Assembly (NCBI GenBank): GCA_002632265.1
Contig: NQOV01000018.1
Coordinates: 1 to 64,000 of the forward strand
Origin: Rhodospirillaceae bacterium MC!
Lineage (GTDB): Bacteria > Pseudomonadota > Alphaproteobacteria > MC1
Length of the DNA: 64,000 bases
Direction of reading: 5' to 3'
Made by a program: the position numbers and the translations under genes. Under the pieces are notes generated by a model, which worked only from the letters and a program-made list of their open reading frames with translations, had not been told where the DNA came from and made no database searches. Every line of letters starts with the position of its first letter. Position 1 is the first letter of the stretch. Shown piece after piece: positions 25,513 to 34,819 of this stretch.

Positions 25513-25834
25513 GCTAAAAATTTAAACCATTGAAATAAAACATGAATTTATGAATATAAGCTATAGCAATCATTAGAATCGCATAAGCATTTTAGCTTAT
25601 TTATGATGTATTGTATTATAAATGAAAGTATACTTGCATACTGCTAAAGCTATTAAAATTCTGCTTTAATTTTTTATTTTAACCCTAAATTAAGATGTAT
25701 AAAGATGTATAAATAAGAGATTAAAGAAAGCATTTTTATTTCGAATCCACTAAGGATTATAAAAAATACTTGCATTGTGAAATTTATATTGATATTATAA
25801 GCCTGATATTATTTTACGATAAATAATAGAATCT
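25513..25834. other. AT-rich intergenic region before the uracil permease gene
   Basis: About 320 bp between divergent genes. A possible promoter for uraA is TTGCAT (25770-25775), 17-bp spacer, TATTAT (25793-25798). No coding frame or other structure could be supported. Confidence 0.4.
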
Positions 25835-25926
25835 AAGGGATGTGAAAATAAGTGAAAATACACTTTAACTCTCAATCCTAAAGGGGCGAGAAAAACTGCG
25901 ATAATGAGTATTTTTTCACAGCCCTT
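25835..25926 (+). promoter_or_regulatory. large hairpin in the uraA leader
   Basis: AAGGGATGTGAAAA (25835-25848) pairs with TTTTCACAGCCCTT (25913-25926), 14 positions with one mismatch, enclosing 64 nt that include GGGGCGAG. The right arm is also the second copy of the dispersed ~43-bp repeat (25888-25933). The hairpin lies 33 nt before the uraA start and could attenuate its expression. It does not match a PyrR-binding loop or a riboswitch that I recognise. Confidence 0.45.
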
Positions 25927-25933
25927 AAATTAC
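25888..25933. repeat. dispersed ~43-bp repeat, copy 2
   Basis: Matches 20257-20299 at about 35 of 43 positions, same orientation on the plus strand; includes CGATAATGAGTATTTTTTCA. It overlaps the 3' arm of the uraA leader hairpin. Confidence 0.5.
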
Positions 25934-25959
25934 AATAGTCCTTTATGAAGAGGTTTTAA

Positions 25960-27252
25960 ATGAATAATAATACGATTGTTTTAGATGTCCACGAAAGACC
26001 TAAAACCCTAGTTACTTGGGTAACTTTAAGCTTTCAACATTTATTAGCAATGTTTGGTTCAACGGTTCTTGTGCCAATTATTTTAGGATTAGATCCTAAT
26101 ACTGCGTTAGTTACTGGTGGTACTGGTACGCTAATATTTTTATTAATAACAAGAGGAAAAGTACCTGCTTATGTGAGTTCATCCTTTGCCTTTATCTCGC
26201 CAATAATTTTAATGCACAAGCAATACGGTTTGGATACTGCTTTAATATGTGCGTCTTTTTCTGGTGTGGTTTATGTGGCGGTTTCCATTGGTCTTAAGCT
26301 CTTTGGCAATAATTGGTTGTTAAAACTTCTACCCACTCATGTTACTGGTCCAGTAATGATAGTGATAGGTTTAGGTTTAGCATCTACGGCGGTAAGTGAA
26401 GCATTTACCTTAGATCATGCTTTTAATCACAATTATTTTTATGTTTCTATGATAACATTAGTTTCCACAGGCTTATTTGCATTATTGCTTCCTAAGCCTT
26501 TTTCTTTATCTCCATTCTTGTTTGCCATTGTTTTGGGATACATTGTATCTTACTTTTTAGGGATTGTCGATTTCTCAAAAATAGCGACTGCCCCTTTTAT
26601 ATCTGTACCACAATTTAGATATTCAGGATTGCATTTGTCAAATATCCATTGGATTGGTGTTGTGAGTATTATCCCCATTGCCTTTGTTACCATATCAGAA
26701 CACATCGGCCACCAACTGGTATTAAATACAGTAACAAACAAAAACTATCTAAAAACTCCAGGCTTACATATTTCCATTCTTGGCGATGGTCTAGCTACAA
26801 TTTTTTCAGGACTTTTAGGTAGTGTTCCAAATACCACTTACGGCGAAAACATTGCCGTTCTAGCAGTTACTAGAGTGTATAGTGTGTATGTGATCATGGG
26901 AGCGGCTATTATTGCGATAATCCTTGGATTTGTCGGCAAGATATCTGCCTTTTTACAAACCATTCCAGCTCCTGTAATCGGCGGATTTTCCATTCTACTC
27001 TTTGGGATCATCGCATCATCAGGCGTTAGAAACATGGTAGATAAAAAAGTTAATTTAGGTAGCACAAGAATTTTAATCATCGTATCGGCTATTATGGTTC
27101 TTGGTATCGGTTGCCTACCCGCATACGCCGTATCTTTCGGCAAACTACAACTTAGCGGTATGGGTCTCTCTGCCATTAGCGGTATCATCCTAAACGCCAT
27201 CCTACCAAAAACCAAAGAAGATAAAGAAGCCGAAAAATTAGACCTCATCTAA
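25960..27252 (+). CDS. uraA: uracil permease (NCS2 family)
   Basis: Proton-coupled uracil importer of the cytoplasmic membrane, 430 residues, the length usual for UraA, with 14 hydrophobic segments. Family signatures: FQHLLAMFGSTVLVPIILGL (~26-45), PAYVSSSFAFISPI (~70-83), ISEHIGHQ (~240, with the Glu/His pair lining the site), GSVPNTTYGENIAV (~285-298) and PAPVIGGFSILLFGIIASSG (~330-349). It stands alone, with a leader hairpin (25835-25926) upstream and a strong terminator downstream. Salvage of uracil fits a nutrient-scavenging lifestyle. Confidence 0.93.
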   Translation: MNNNTIVLDVHERPKTLVTWVTLSFQHLLAMFGSTVLVPIILGLDPNTALVTGGTGTLIFLLITRGKVPAYVSSSFAFISPIILMHKQYGLDTALICASFSGVVYVAVSIGLKLFGNNWLLKLLPTHVTGPVMIVIGLGLASTAVSEAFTLDHAFNHNYFYVSMITLVSTGLFALLLPKPFSLSPFLFAIVLGYIVSYFLGIVDFSKIATAPFISVPQFRYSGLHLSNIHWIGVVSIIPIAFVTISEHIGHQLVLNTVTNKNYLKTPGLHISILGDGLATIFSGLLGSVPNTTYGENIAVLAVTRVYSVYVIMGAAIIAIILGFVGKISAFLQTIPAPVIGGFSILLFGIIASSGVRNMVDKKVNLGSTRILIIVSAIMVLGIGCLPAYAVSFGKLQLSGMGLSAISGIILNAILPKTKEDKEAEKLDLI

Positions 27253-27285
27253 CCCCCTCCAACTTCCTTTGTCCGTAAATACATT

Positions 27286-27326
27286 AAAGTTACATATGAA
27301 TACTACATTCATATGTAACTTTTTTT
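27286..27326 (+). terminator. rho-independent terminator of uraA
   Basis: Perfect 16-bp stem AAAGTTACATATGAAT (27286-27301) / ATTCATATGTAACTTT (27307-27322), 5-nt loop, T-run to 27326. Confidence 0.9.
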
Positions 27327-27468
27327 ATGTTTAGAATCTTTAATTTATTTAAATTAGTTATTTTTAGAAAAAAAAATGGCCTTATAAAAACATAACCTTT
27401 ATTTATAAAAAACTAATATTTACTTAAATTAACTTACCCCACTATACATTAACCAAAATTTAATAATA

Positions 27469-27511
27469 TTGACTTTAATAGTTGATTATGTTAGTTTTAT
27501 CACAATCAACT
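27469..27511 (+). promoter_or_regulatory. possible promoter and dyad before the secreted repeat protein gene
   Basis: TTGACT (27469-27474) is followed after 17 bp by a weak TAGTTT. The dyad AGTTGATT (27480-27487) / AATCAACT (27504-27511) spans the putative core promoter and could be an operator. Confidence 0.4.
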
Positions 27512-27548
27512 TTCAAAATATTTCACTGTAAAGAATTATGATATCATC

Positions 27549-29765
27549 ATGACTAAATTTAAATTATTGACTATACTAGCTATATTCAGCTTGATATTAC
27601 CAACACAAAATACATTTGCTCGCTCTAATTATCAACCTGATGTAATTCTAACAAAATATATAATAAATGACTACGGTATATTACGCTACATCATCGCCCC
27701 ACAAGGCTTATCCGATACAGAACTTGCCGATTATGTAGAAAACAATAAGACACAACACTCGCTAATAGCTCCTGCCAATTTGTCTGACGATGAACTTTCA
27801 AAATACGAAGTGAACCAAAAACATATAGTGAATAATGTAGTAGATCAATCGGATTTATCAGAAGACGAGCTTACACAATACACCATTGATAATGATCATA
27901 TAATACACAGTCCAAAAACTTTACCACAAGACAAATACATAAATAACACGCTAAATGACGATCTAGAAAAAAACAAAGCATTTGGCAATAGATATGTAAA
28001 AGCTTATAATATATTACTAATGCATAACGGTAATATACACGATGAAAACAACCACATTTTAACCGTCCAACCAACAACTAAAAATATTGTTCGCCCTTAT
28101 ATTGCACAAGACAACACCATGCAAGATAAAATAACAATAAACATAAACGACTTAATTCCACACACTCTTTCTCAACTAATACATATTAGTAACAGTCATT
28201 ACAACCATAACAACTCCAACCATGCTCATTCTAACATCTTCCAACCCATACAACTCACACCAATTAACTGGACAACTATCAACAATAGCCAGCCTATTAC
28301 TTTCTCACCCCCTGTTAGAATACAGACCCAAACTATTGTACAACCGCCAATTAACGTACAGCCACCAATTAATGGGCCAAAATCAGCGAATAATATAACT
28401 GTATATTTAGCTGGTTATCACAACTATTTAGTGGATGCACACTTACCACCGCCTATTGTAACTCCCCCTGTTGTAAGTCCGCCTACCGGACCTGTTGGCT
28501 GGACTATTATGACACCTAGTATAGATAATACAGCTGGCAACAACTATGGTAATTGTTTTATAAGTACCCAACCTAATTGTGTTTCCACACCTGATACAAT
28601 GAAAAGCACGGGTGGTGTAGCTGGCTTGGATCATGCGAAAATTATTGCAAATTACGGTGCGGCCGCTTCAGCTTATGATAGTGAAATTCAACACAGAGAC
28701 TCTTATTTAACTGCTTGTAGTATTATTGACAGTGATTGCTCGCCAACTCTTGTGGCAGAAACCAGAGTGGCAACAGCTCAAAAAGAACTAGAATATCTAA
28801 TTGAAGCTCAAAAGAAATTAATAGCAAAATATGCCACAATATCCACCACCAAGGTTGAATACATTCCCAGCCCTGTTGTAACTTTATCCCAAGCACAAAT
28901 CGCAGAAATTCGTGCTTTAGCAAAAAGAGTATCCTCAGCTCAAGCAAAATACCAAGAAACATTAGAAGTATTAAAACTTACTAAAGAGTTTGAAGACAAA
29001 TACCTCGCACATAATAGTGTTGTAGAAACTAGAGCTATGGACGCCAGTCTGGACGCGTCCCTATTAGATCAACCAATATTTTCTTTAAGAGAAAAATTAA
29101 AGTCTGCAAAGCTAGCTCTTACACTGGCTACAACCAGTAGCGAAAAAGCTACCCAACTTGCTAAAATATCTAACTTACAAAAACAATTAGATCAATTAAA
29201 AGCAAAGCAATTAAGGTACACCCAAGCAGCAATCTATTTTGTAGATGAAATGGTTGGTAATCACTATTCTCCTAAAACTTCTCCAGCACCGCCAATGCCA
29301 GATGTTGATATGAGTATAATTCAGCCTATATATACACATCTAAACATTAAAAATCATAGAGCAAAATCATTAATAAGTTTACATTCTAGTAAAAAGTATC
29401 ATATTAAGAGTCAACATTCCCATTATAATCGCAAGAAAGCACGTAAGAATACTAAGGTTAGTTATTATTCGCATATTGTAAAGCATAAGGATATTAGTCA
29501 TAAAAAAGCTACTGTTCCTAGTCATGTGAGTATGGTGAGTCAGTCGCATTATGTGCATAAAAAGCATAAACATGTAAGTCATACACATACTACGACTAAG
29601 TACCATGCAGTATCTCACAGTACAATAACACAGCATCATTCATCCTTTAACTTCCATAAGACAAAAGCACATCATAAACATAAGCATAAACACAAACATC
29701 ATAAGCATATGAAACATAATCATAATCATGTACATCATAAAAGTATGAGTAAGAAACATCATTAA
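27549..29765 (+). CDS. large secreted repeat, coiled-coil and His/Lys-rich protein of unknown function
   Basis: A 738-residue protein I do not recognise. Residues 1-25 are a signal peptide (cleavage near FARS). Residues ~30-125 hold about four ~24-residue repeats with the core LSDDELxxYxVN (LSDTELADYVENN, LSDDELSKYEVNQ, LSEDELTQYTIDN). Residues ~200-310 are Asn-, Thr- and Pro-rich. Residues ~355-560 are helical with Lys/Glu/Leu/Ala patterns of coiled coil; two Cys pairs are present (GNCFISTQPNC, TACSIIDSDC). Residues ~610-738 are extremely rich in His, Lys and Ser (HHKHKHKHKHHKH), which suggests binding of metal ions or of an acidic polymer at the cell surface or periplasm (inference). Flanked by its own terminator; no related neighbours. 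Confidence 0.75.
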   Translation: MTKFKLLTILAIFSLILPTQNTFARSNYQPDVILTKYIINDYGILRYIIAPQGLSDTELADYVENNKTQHSLIAPANLSDDELSKYEVNQKHIVNNVVDQSDLSEDELTQYTIDNDHIIHSPKTLPQDKYINNTLNDDLEKNKAFGNRYVKAYNILLMHNGNIHDENNHILTVQPTTKNIVRPYIAQDNTMQDKITININDLIPHTLSQLIHISNSHYNHNNSNHAHSNIFQPIQLTPINWTTINNSQPITFSPPVRIQTQTIVQPPINVQPPINGPKSANNITVYLAGYHNYLVDAHLPPPIVTPPVVSPPTGPVGWTIMTPSIDNTAGNNYGNCFISTQPNCVSTPDTMKSTGGVAGLDHAKIIANYGAAASAYDSEIQHRDSYLTACSIIDSDCSPTLVAETRVATAQKELEYLIEAQKKLIAKYATISTTKVEYIPSPVVTLSQAQIAEIRALAKRVSSAQAKYQETLEVLKLTKEFEDKYLAHNSVVETRAMDASLDASLLDQPIFSLREKLKSAKLALTLATTSSEKATQLAKISNLQKQLDQLKAKQLRYTQAAIYFVDEMVGNHYSPKTSPAPPMPDVDMSIIQPIYTHLNIKNHRAKSLISLHSSKKYHIKSQHSHYNRKKARKNTKVSYYSHIVKHKDISHKKATVPSHVSMVSQSHYVHKKHKHVSHTHTTTKYHAVSHSTITQHHSSFNFHKTKAHHKHKHKHKHHKHMKHNHNHVHHKSMSKKHH

Positions 29766-29766
29766 A

Positions 29767-29810
29767 AAAACCAAGGCTCTTAGCGTATTGTTAAGAGCCT
29801 TGGTTTTATT
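29767..29810 (+). terminator. strong rho-independent terminator
   Basis: Sixteen-bp perfect stem AAAACCAAGGCTCTTA (29767-29782) with 29792-29807, loop 9 nt, T-rich tail. Confidence 0.9.
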
Positions 29811-29891
29811 TAATATTAAGATACAAACAAGCTTGGGATTCTAATTATTCAAAAATAAATATAATTATGCGTTATTTATGCGTTTATAACC

Positions 29892-29920
29892 TTGACAATG
29901 CGGAAAGTATATGATAAATT
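29892..29920 (+). promoter_or_regulatory. promoter of the amino-acid binding protein gene
   Basis: TTGACA (29892-29897), 17-bp spacer, TAAATT (29915-29920). Leader about 85 nt. Confidence 0.65.
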
Positions 29921-30013
29921 ACAAGTATAAGTTATAGAGATTAACAGATTGTTTCAAGATGAATTGGTTATCTTGAAAATATAACATTACTACATAATTA
30001 ACGGAGATATCTT

Positions 30014-30799
30014 ATGTCTATTTTAAAAAAATCACTTATTTCATTATCGGTTGTTGGATTGTTATCAACATCAATGGTGAGCATTTCTCATGCACAAACT
30101 AAAACATTAGTAGTGGGTACAAATGCTGAATATCCGCCATTTGAGTTTATTCATTTAGGAAAAAAGAAGGGGTTTGATATTGATCTTGCTACTATGATTG
30201 CTAAGAAATTAGGGATGAAAGTGAAATTTTCTCATATGCCGTTTGCATCTGTGATACCGTCAATTAAAAATGGGCGTTCTGATATGGGGATGTCTGCGAT
30301 TTCTGCCACTCCTGCACGTAAGAAAAATCTAGATTTTTCTATGGATTATCATACACCGGGCTTAGTTATTGTTACGAAACAAAGCTCGCCAATTAAAAGT
30401 CTTGCAGATATCAAGAATAAAAAAATCGCTGCAGGCGAAGGGACAATTCAAAAGGATTTTATCGATAGTCTAGAAAAATCTAAAAAGTATGGTTCTTTCA
30501 CTAAAAAGATCTATAAAGGCAATCCTATTATGGTTACAGAGTTAAAACTTGGACGTATTGACGCTATTATCACCGAAGATGTGGTAGGATATACTAACAA
30601 AGCAAAGAATAAAGGCTTTAAAGTTATCGATATTGAGAACTCTCTAATACCTAAGGGTATGGAATCAGGATATGCCATTGCATTCAAAAAAGGTAGCCCT
30701 TTAAAGGATAAAGTAAATAAAGTGCTAGCTCAATTGAAAAAAAGCGGTTATATCAAACAGTTAGAGAACAAATGGGTGAAATCAGCATTACCAAAATAA
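30014..30799 (+). CDS. amino-acid ABC transporter substrate-binding protein (family 3)
   Basis: Periplasmic binding protein of 261 residues with a signal peptide (1-28, cleavage after SHA). It begins the mature part with TLVVGTNAEYPPFEF, then GFDIDLA and ARKKNLDFS, the standard signatures of polar amino-acid binding proteins (GlnH/ArtJ/HisJ). The later block KIAAGEGTIQKDF and EDVVGY completes the two-lobe fold. RBS ACGGAGATATCTT. No permease or ATPase is adjacent. The next gene is argH, so arginine, citrulline or a related amino acid is a reasonable guess, but the ligand cannot be proven from sequence. Confidence 0.88.
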   Translation: MSILKKSLISLSVVGLLSTSMVSISHAQTKTLVVGTNAEYPPFEFIHLGKKKGFDIDLATMIAKKLGMKVKFSHMPFASVIPSIKNGRSDMGMSAISATPARKKNLDFSMDYHTPGLVIVTKQSSPIKSLADIKNKKIAAGEGTIQKDFIDSLEKSKKYGSFTKKIYKGNPIMVTELKLGRIDAIITEDVVGYTNKAKNKGFKVIDIENSLIPKGMESGYAIAFKKGSPLKDKVNKVLAQLKKSGYIKQLENKWVKSALPK

Positions 30800-30822
30800 T
30801 ATAATTTAAGTTGGAAAATGCC

Positions 30823-30862
30823 TTACAATCGTATGTATATTGACTTATATATACGATTGTAA
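30823..30862. promoter_or_regulatory. long dyad between binding-protein gene and argH
   Basis: TTACAATCGTAT (30823-30834) / ATACGATTGTAA (30851-30862), perfect 12 bp, extendable inward to about 17 pairs with one G-T. The loop contains TTGACT (30840-30845), a possible -35 for argH. It may be an operator or a terminator-like hairpin; there is no T-run. Confidence 0.5.
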
Positions 30863-30888
30863 TTTATATGGAAAAGAAAGAAAATAAC

Positions 30889-32202
30889 ATGGCTAAGAAA
30901 AAACCTTGGGAGGGACGTTTCAGTAAATCCCTAGATAAGGATGTACAAGAATTTAACAACTCAATCTCATTTGATAAAAAACTCGCAAGTTACGATGTTT
31001 TTGGTTCAATAATTCATGTTAGTCAGCTATCTAAAGTGGGCTTAATAGAAGAAAGTGAATCTGCTCTTATCATCAAATATCTTACACAAATCAAGGCAGA
31101 TGTGGAACAGGATAATATAACATTTCTTGATGAATTTGAAGATGTCCACATGAACATTGAACACATTTTAAATACAAGAATGGAAGAAGATGGCTTGCTT
31201 CACATTGCAGGAAAATTGCACACTGCAAGAAGTCGTAACGATCAAGTTGCCTTAGATACCAAGCTTTATTTAAAGGATTGCACAGTTAAAATTATTGAAA
31301 CAATAAAGCTAGTTATTTCTGCTATCGATGGGCAAATAGAAGACAATCAGGGCGTTCGCATTCCTGGATACACCCACCTACAAAAGGCACAACCTATCTT
31401 ACTTTCCACTCATTTAAATTGTTGGCAAGAAATGCTTAAAAGAGATGTGAAAAGATTCAAAAATAATCTCGAGCTAATCAACTACAGCCCCCTAGGTGCA
31501 GGAGCTTTGGCAGGCACAACTCTAAATCTAGATAGAGAATTCACTGCTAAAGAATTAGGCTTTGCTGGAGTAGTGGAAAACACTATGGATTCTGTATCTG
31601 ATAGGGATTATGTTATGGATTTCTGTTCTGCCTGTGCAACTTTCATGATACATTTATCGAGAATATGCGAAGAGCTGATTTTATGGTCCACATCAGAATT
31701 TAAATTCATTCATATTGATGACGCCTACGCTACAGGCAGTTCGCTTATGCCCAACAAAAAAAATCCTGATGTTCCCGAACTTATAAGGGGAAAATCAGGA
31801 CGAGTTGTCGGCAATCTCACAAGTATTTTAGTGATAATGAAATCCTTGCCTCTTGCCTATAATAAGGATATGCAGGAAGATAAAGAAATCATTTTCGATA
31901 ATGAAAAAACTGTTATACAGTGCGGATTCATTCTCTCAAAATTCATTGCTAATATTACTTTTAATCTAGAAAAATTAGCACAAGATACTAAAAGCGATTT
32001 TATTAGTGCCACCTATATTGTTGACGAATTAGTAGCTAAAAAAGTACCCTTTAGAGACGCCCACCACATAGTAGGAAATATAGTAAAATATTGTAACGAT
32101 AACAATAAAGATTTATGGGATCTAACACTTGAAGAAGCTCAAAATTTCAATCCACATCTAGATAGAGATATGAAAACAATCCTATCAAAATACTATAAAT
32201 AA
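30889..32202 (+). CDS. argH: argininosuccinate lyase
   Basis: Last step of arginine synthesis: argininosuccinate to arginine and fumarate. 437 residues from the chosen start, close to the usual 450-470. Fumarase/aspartase superfamily motifs: GRFSKSLD near the start, HTARSRNDQVALD (~110-122), TPGYTHLQKAQPI-type GYTHLQKAQPILLSTH (~160-175) and the signature GSSLMPNKKNPD (~283-294) with the catalytic Ser of the mobile loop. The ATG at 30889 is preferred to 30868: it has AAAGAAA upstream and yields MAKKKPWEGRF, matching other ArgH N-termini. No other arg genes are in the window. It is 89 bp downstream of an amino-acid binding protein. Confidence 0.92.
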   Translation: MAKKKPWEGRFSKSLDKDVQEFNNSISFDKKLASYDVFGSIIHVSQLSKVGLIEESESALIIKYLTQIKADVEQDNITFLDEFEDVHMNIEHILNTRMEEDGLLHIAGKLHTARSRNDQVALDTKLYLKDCTVKIIETIKLVISAIDGQIEDNQGVRIPGYTHLQKAQPILLSTHLNCWQEMLKRDVKRFKNNLELINYSPLGAGALAGTTLNLDREFTAKELGFAGVVENTMDSVSDRDYVMDFCSACATFMIHLSRICEELILWSTSEFKFIHIDDAYATGSSLMPNKKNPDVPELIRGKSGRVVGNLTSILVIMKSLPLAYNKDMQEDKEIIFDNEKTVIQCGFILSKFIANITFNLEKLAQDTKSDFISATYIVDELVAKKVPFRDAHHIVGNIVKYCNDNNKDLWDLTLEEAQNFNPHLDRDMKTILSKYYK

Positions 32203-32234
32203 GCGTCCCAACAAGATCACATACTCCTTAAGTT

Positions 32235-33278
32235 TTATAAGGGGTTGTGTTCGGTGGTGCTAAATAGGAATGTTGTAGAAGTTATCCACGGCTTACCTTT
32301 TTCCGCTAGCTGATTGGGAAAACTCTCAAGATTAAAAGAGTTAGGATAACCACCAGGTTCGATACAAAAGCCTGCATACTGTTTATGATCTACGTCTTTT
32401 CCTGATTTCGCATTTAAATTGCAAGCGTTATAAATAACAACTGCAGGCGAATTGCTTGAAACTTTCATGGAAATCCCTGTTTTAGGGCTATAAATACCGC
32501 CAATATATTCTTTGCTCGCACCTGCATTTAACGGATATGTATAATCTATAGCTTGATTGGGAATTATCTTCATGGCATCTTCAAGAGGGATATTTTTTTC
32601 TAAACATTCGATAGGCGAATTTTTCACATCAAATATTTTACCTGTTGCGTATCCTTCGCCACTAAATTCTAGATATTTCTTTGGCTCAAACTTGGCAAAA
32701 TGATCATGAATCGTCCCACTACCATTTAAGTTAAAATAAGCATGATTTGTAATACTAACTGGCGACATTGTTTCGCAATACGCTTTAATATCCATATTAA
32801 CTTCATTTTTATCGGTTAGTGTATATGTAACCGATGTTTTTAACTCACCAGGATATCCCTCTTCAAGATCAGCACTAATATATTCGAATTCAACGAAAGA
32901 TCCGTGATCATTATCTCCATAATCTAGCACAGTCCATAATTTATTCTCAAAGGGATCAACACCCCCATGACTATGGGTATTTGGCTTGGTTAAAGAAAGT
33001 TTGAACTCTTTACCATTCATATGAATACTTGCGTTTTGCGTCTTTCCTGCATATCTACCAATGATAGCTCCTTGGCGTGAAATATCGTCAACATATTCTT
33101 GGGCAGTGTCAAAACCCAAAACAACATCAACCATTTTACCACTTAGATCCTTAAGCTTAATAGCTTGGATTCTAGCTCCATAATTCGTGAAAGAAACTTC
33201 CATGCCGTTTTTATTAACTAGGTTAAATTTATAGATATCTTTATCTTTCATTTTACCAAATTGTTCTTTTTTTATCAT
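32235..33278 (-). CDS. galM: aldose 1-epimerase (mutarotase)
   Basis: Interconverts alpha and beta anomers of aldoses. 347 residues, the normal GalM length. Family motifs: FTNYGARIQAIKLKD (~30-45), GRYAGKTQNA (~75), NTHSHGGVDPFENKLW (~100-115, His), ITNHAYFNLNGSG (~181-193, His) and GFCIEPGGYPNSFN (~306-319) with the catalytic Glu. No signal peptide. It lies 51 bp downstream of nuoN on the same strand, so it may be read from the end of the nuo transcript, and it converges with argH. It could support sugar use by the carbohydrate locus upstream. Confidence 0.93.
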   Translation of the reverse strand: MIKKEQFGKMKDKDIYKFNLVNKNGMEVSFTNYGARIQAIKLKDLSGKMVDVVLGFDTAQEYVDDISRQGAIIGRYAGKTQNASIHMNGKEFKLSLTKPNTHSHGGVDPFENKLWTVLDYGDNDHGSFVEFEYISADLEEGYPGELKTSVTYTLTDKNEVNMDIKAYCETMSPVSITNHAYFNLNGSGTIHDHFAKFEPKKYLEFSGEGYATGKIFDVKNSPIECLEKNIPLEDAMKIIPNQAIDYTYPLNAGASKEYIGGIYSPKTGISMKVSSNSPAVVIYNACNLNAKSGKDVDHKQYAGFCIEPGGYPNSFNLESFPNQLAEKGKPWITSTTFLFSTTEHNPL

Positions 33279-33329
33279 AATATAATATTACCTTACTTTT
33301 TTATTTTGTATATATTTTAATATTTGCAA

Positions 33330-34799
33330 TTATCTAACCAATGTGGTTAGAATGTCCAAGAGCAGTCCTCCTGGTGCCAAGAAAAAGAATGCTAATATTG
33401 CTCCTGCAATGGTGGCTATCACAAGACCAGCTTGGCTTAATTCCATAACTGCCCCGCCATTTTCAGGGAATTTATCAAAATACATAACCTTAATTACTCT
33501 AATATAATAGAATGCAGAAATCACCGCAAATACTATGGCAAAAGCAACAATAACATATAAATGAGCCGATAAAGCGTCTTTTAGCACATAGAATTTAGCA
33601 AAGAACCCAGCAAATGGCGGAATTCCTGTTAAGCTAAGCATGTAAATAGTATACAATACCGCTATGAATGGATGTTTACTCGCCAAACCCGAAAAACTTT
33701 TCAGATTAGTTAAAGAATTCTTATTCTCATCCATTGCTCCCATAAGTACGCTAAAGACTCCGATGTTAGCAACAACATACAATGTTAAATATAATAAAAT
33801 ACTCACATGAGCGTTAACCGAATGAACATTATTACTTAACCCCATGGTAGCTATGGGAATCAGCAAGAAACCAATATTTAACACCGAAGAATAAGCCATC
33901 ATACGCTTCATATTTTCTTGACGTAAAGCCAACAAGCCACCTGATACAATGGATAAAATACTTAAAAGTCCGACAACTTGTCCCCAATCATGGGTTAAAT
34001 GATTTAACGGTTCAGTTAACACACGCAAAAGAATAATCAATCCTGCCACTTTAGGAGCGGTTGAAAAGAATGTTGTTACAGGCAAAGGCACGCCCTCATA
34101 AACATCCGCAACCCACATATGAAAAGGAGCTGCCGATATTTTAAAGGCCATACCAACCAACACAAGCACCAAGGCGATAATCACAACTTTATTGTAGCCA
34201 TGATGAGCAAATGCAATCGCCACGTTTTTATAGCTGATACTATCGGCATAACCGTAAATTAAAGATACACCATACAAGAATATCCCAGAAGCTAACGAAC
34301 CTAATACGACATATTTCAAACCTGCCTCGGCACTTTTCAAGCTTTTACGTTGGAAAGTGGCTAACACATATAAACTTAAGCTTTGTAATTCTAAACCTAA
34401 ATACATGGTCAAGAAATCGCCAGAACTGATCATAACCAGCATACCAACTATGGCAAATAAAACCACTATGGGATATTCAAAACGAGAGTTTTCCGCACAC
34501 ATTTTTATGAATTTCTTACTTAATAATAAAGAGACAATAGAAAGTACAACTATCAGCACCTTAGCATAAGAAATAAACGGATTGACAATAAACATACCTA
34601 AAAAGGCATGACTATCAACACTTGTAAAGTTACGAATTAGCATAACAAGAGTGATAATCAACACTCCTATGGACGCATACAAAGCTTGAACGGCTTTTCT
34701 TTTGGATTGCACAAATGAGAAGATTGCCACTAGTGCCACACTTGCAATACTTAAAAAGATTTCTGGAATTGCAGAAGTTATATTTAAAGAAGTTATCAT
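33330..34799 (-). CDS. nuoN: NADH-quinone oxidoreductase subunit N
   Basis: Membrane antiporter-like proton-pumping subunit of complex I, 489 residues, about 14 helices. Conserved features: GLELQSLSLYVLATFQRKS (Glu of TM5 at ~134), FKISAAPFHMWVADVYEGVPLPV (~223-245, Lys/His of TM7-8), LRQENMKRMMAYSSVLNIGF and SLTGIPPFAGFFAKFYVL (~390-408). Last gene of the nuo operon, 20 bp after nuoM. Confidence 0.95.
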   Translation of the reverse strand: MITSLNITSAIPEIFLSIASVALVAIFSFVQSKRKAVQALYASIGVLIITLVMLIRNFTSVDSHAFLGMFIVNPFISYAKVLIVVLSIVSLLLSKKFIKMCAENSRFEYPIVVLFAIVGMLVMISSGDFLTMYLGLELQSLSLYVLATFQRKSLKSAEAGLKYVVLGSLASGIFLYGVSLIYGYADSISYKNVAIAFAHHGYNKVVIIALVLVLVGMAFKISAAPFHMWVADVYEGVPLPVTTFFSTAPKVAGLIILLRVLTEPLNHLTHDWGQVVGLLSILSIVSGGLLALRQENMKRMMAYSSVLNIGFLLIPIATMGLSNNVHSVNAHVSILLYLTLYVVANIGVFSVLMGAMDENKNSLTNLKSFSGLASKHPFIAVLYTIYMLSLTGIPPFAGFFAKFYVLKDALSAHLYVIVAFAIVFAVISAFYYIRVIKVMYFDKFPENGGAVMELSQAGLVIATIAGAILAFFFLAPGGLLLDILTTLVR

Positions 34800-34819
34800 T
34801 ATTCTATTCCTTTCCTATT

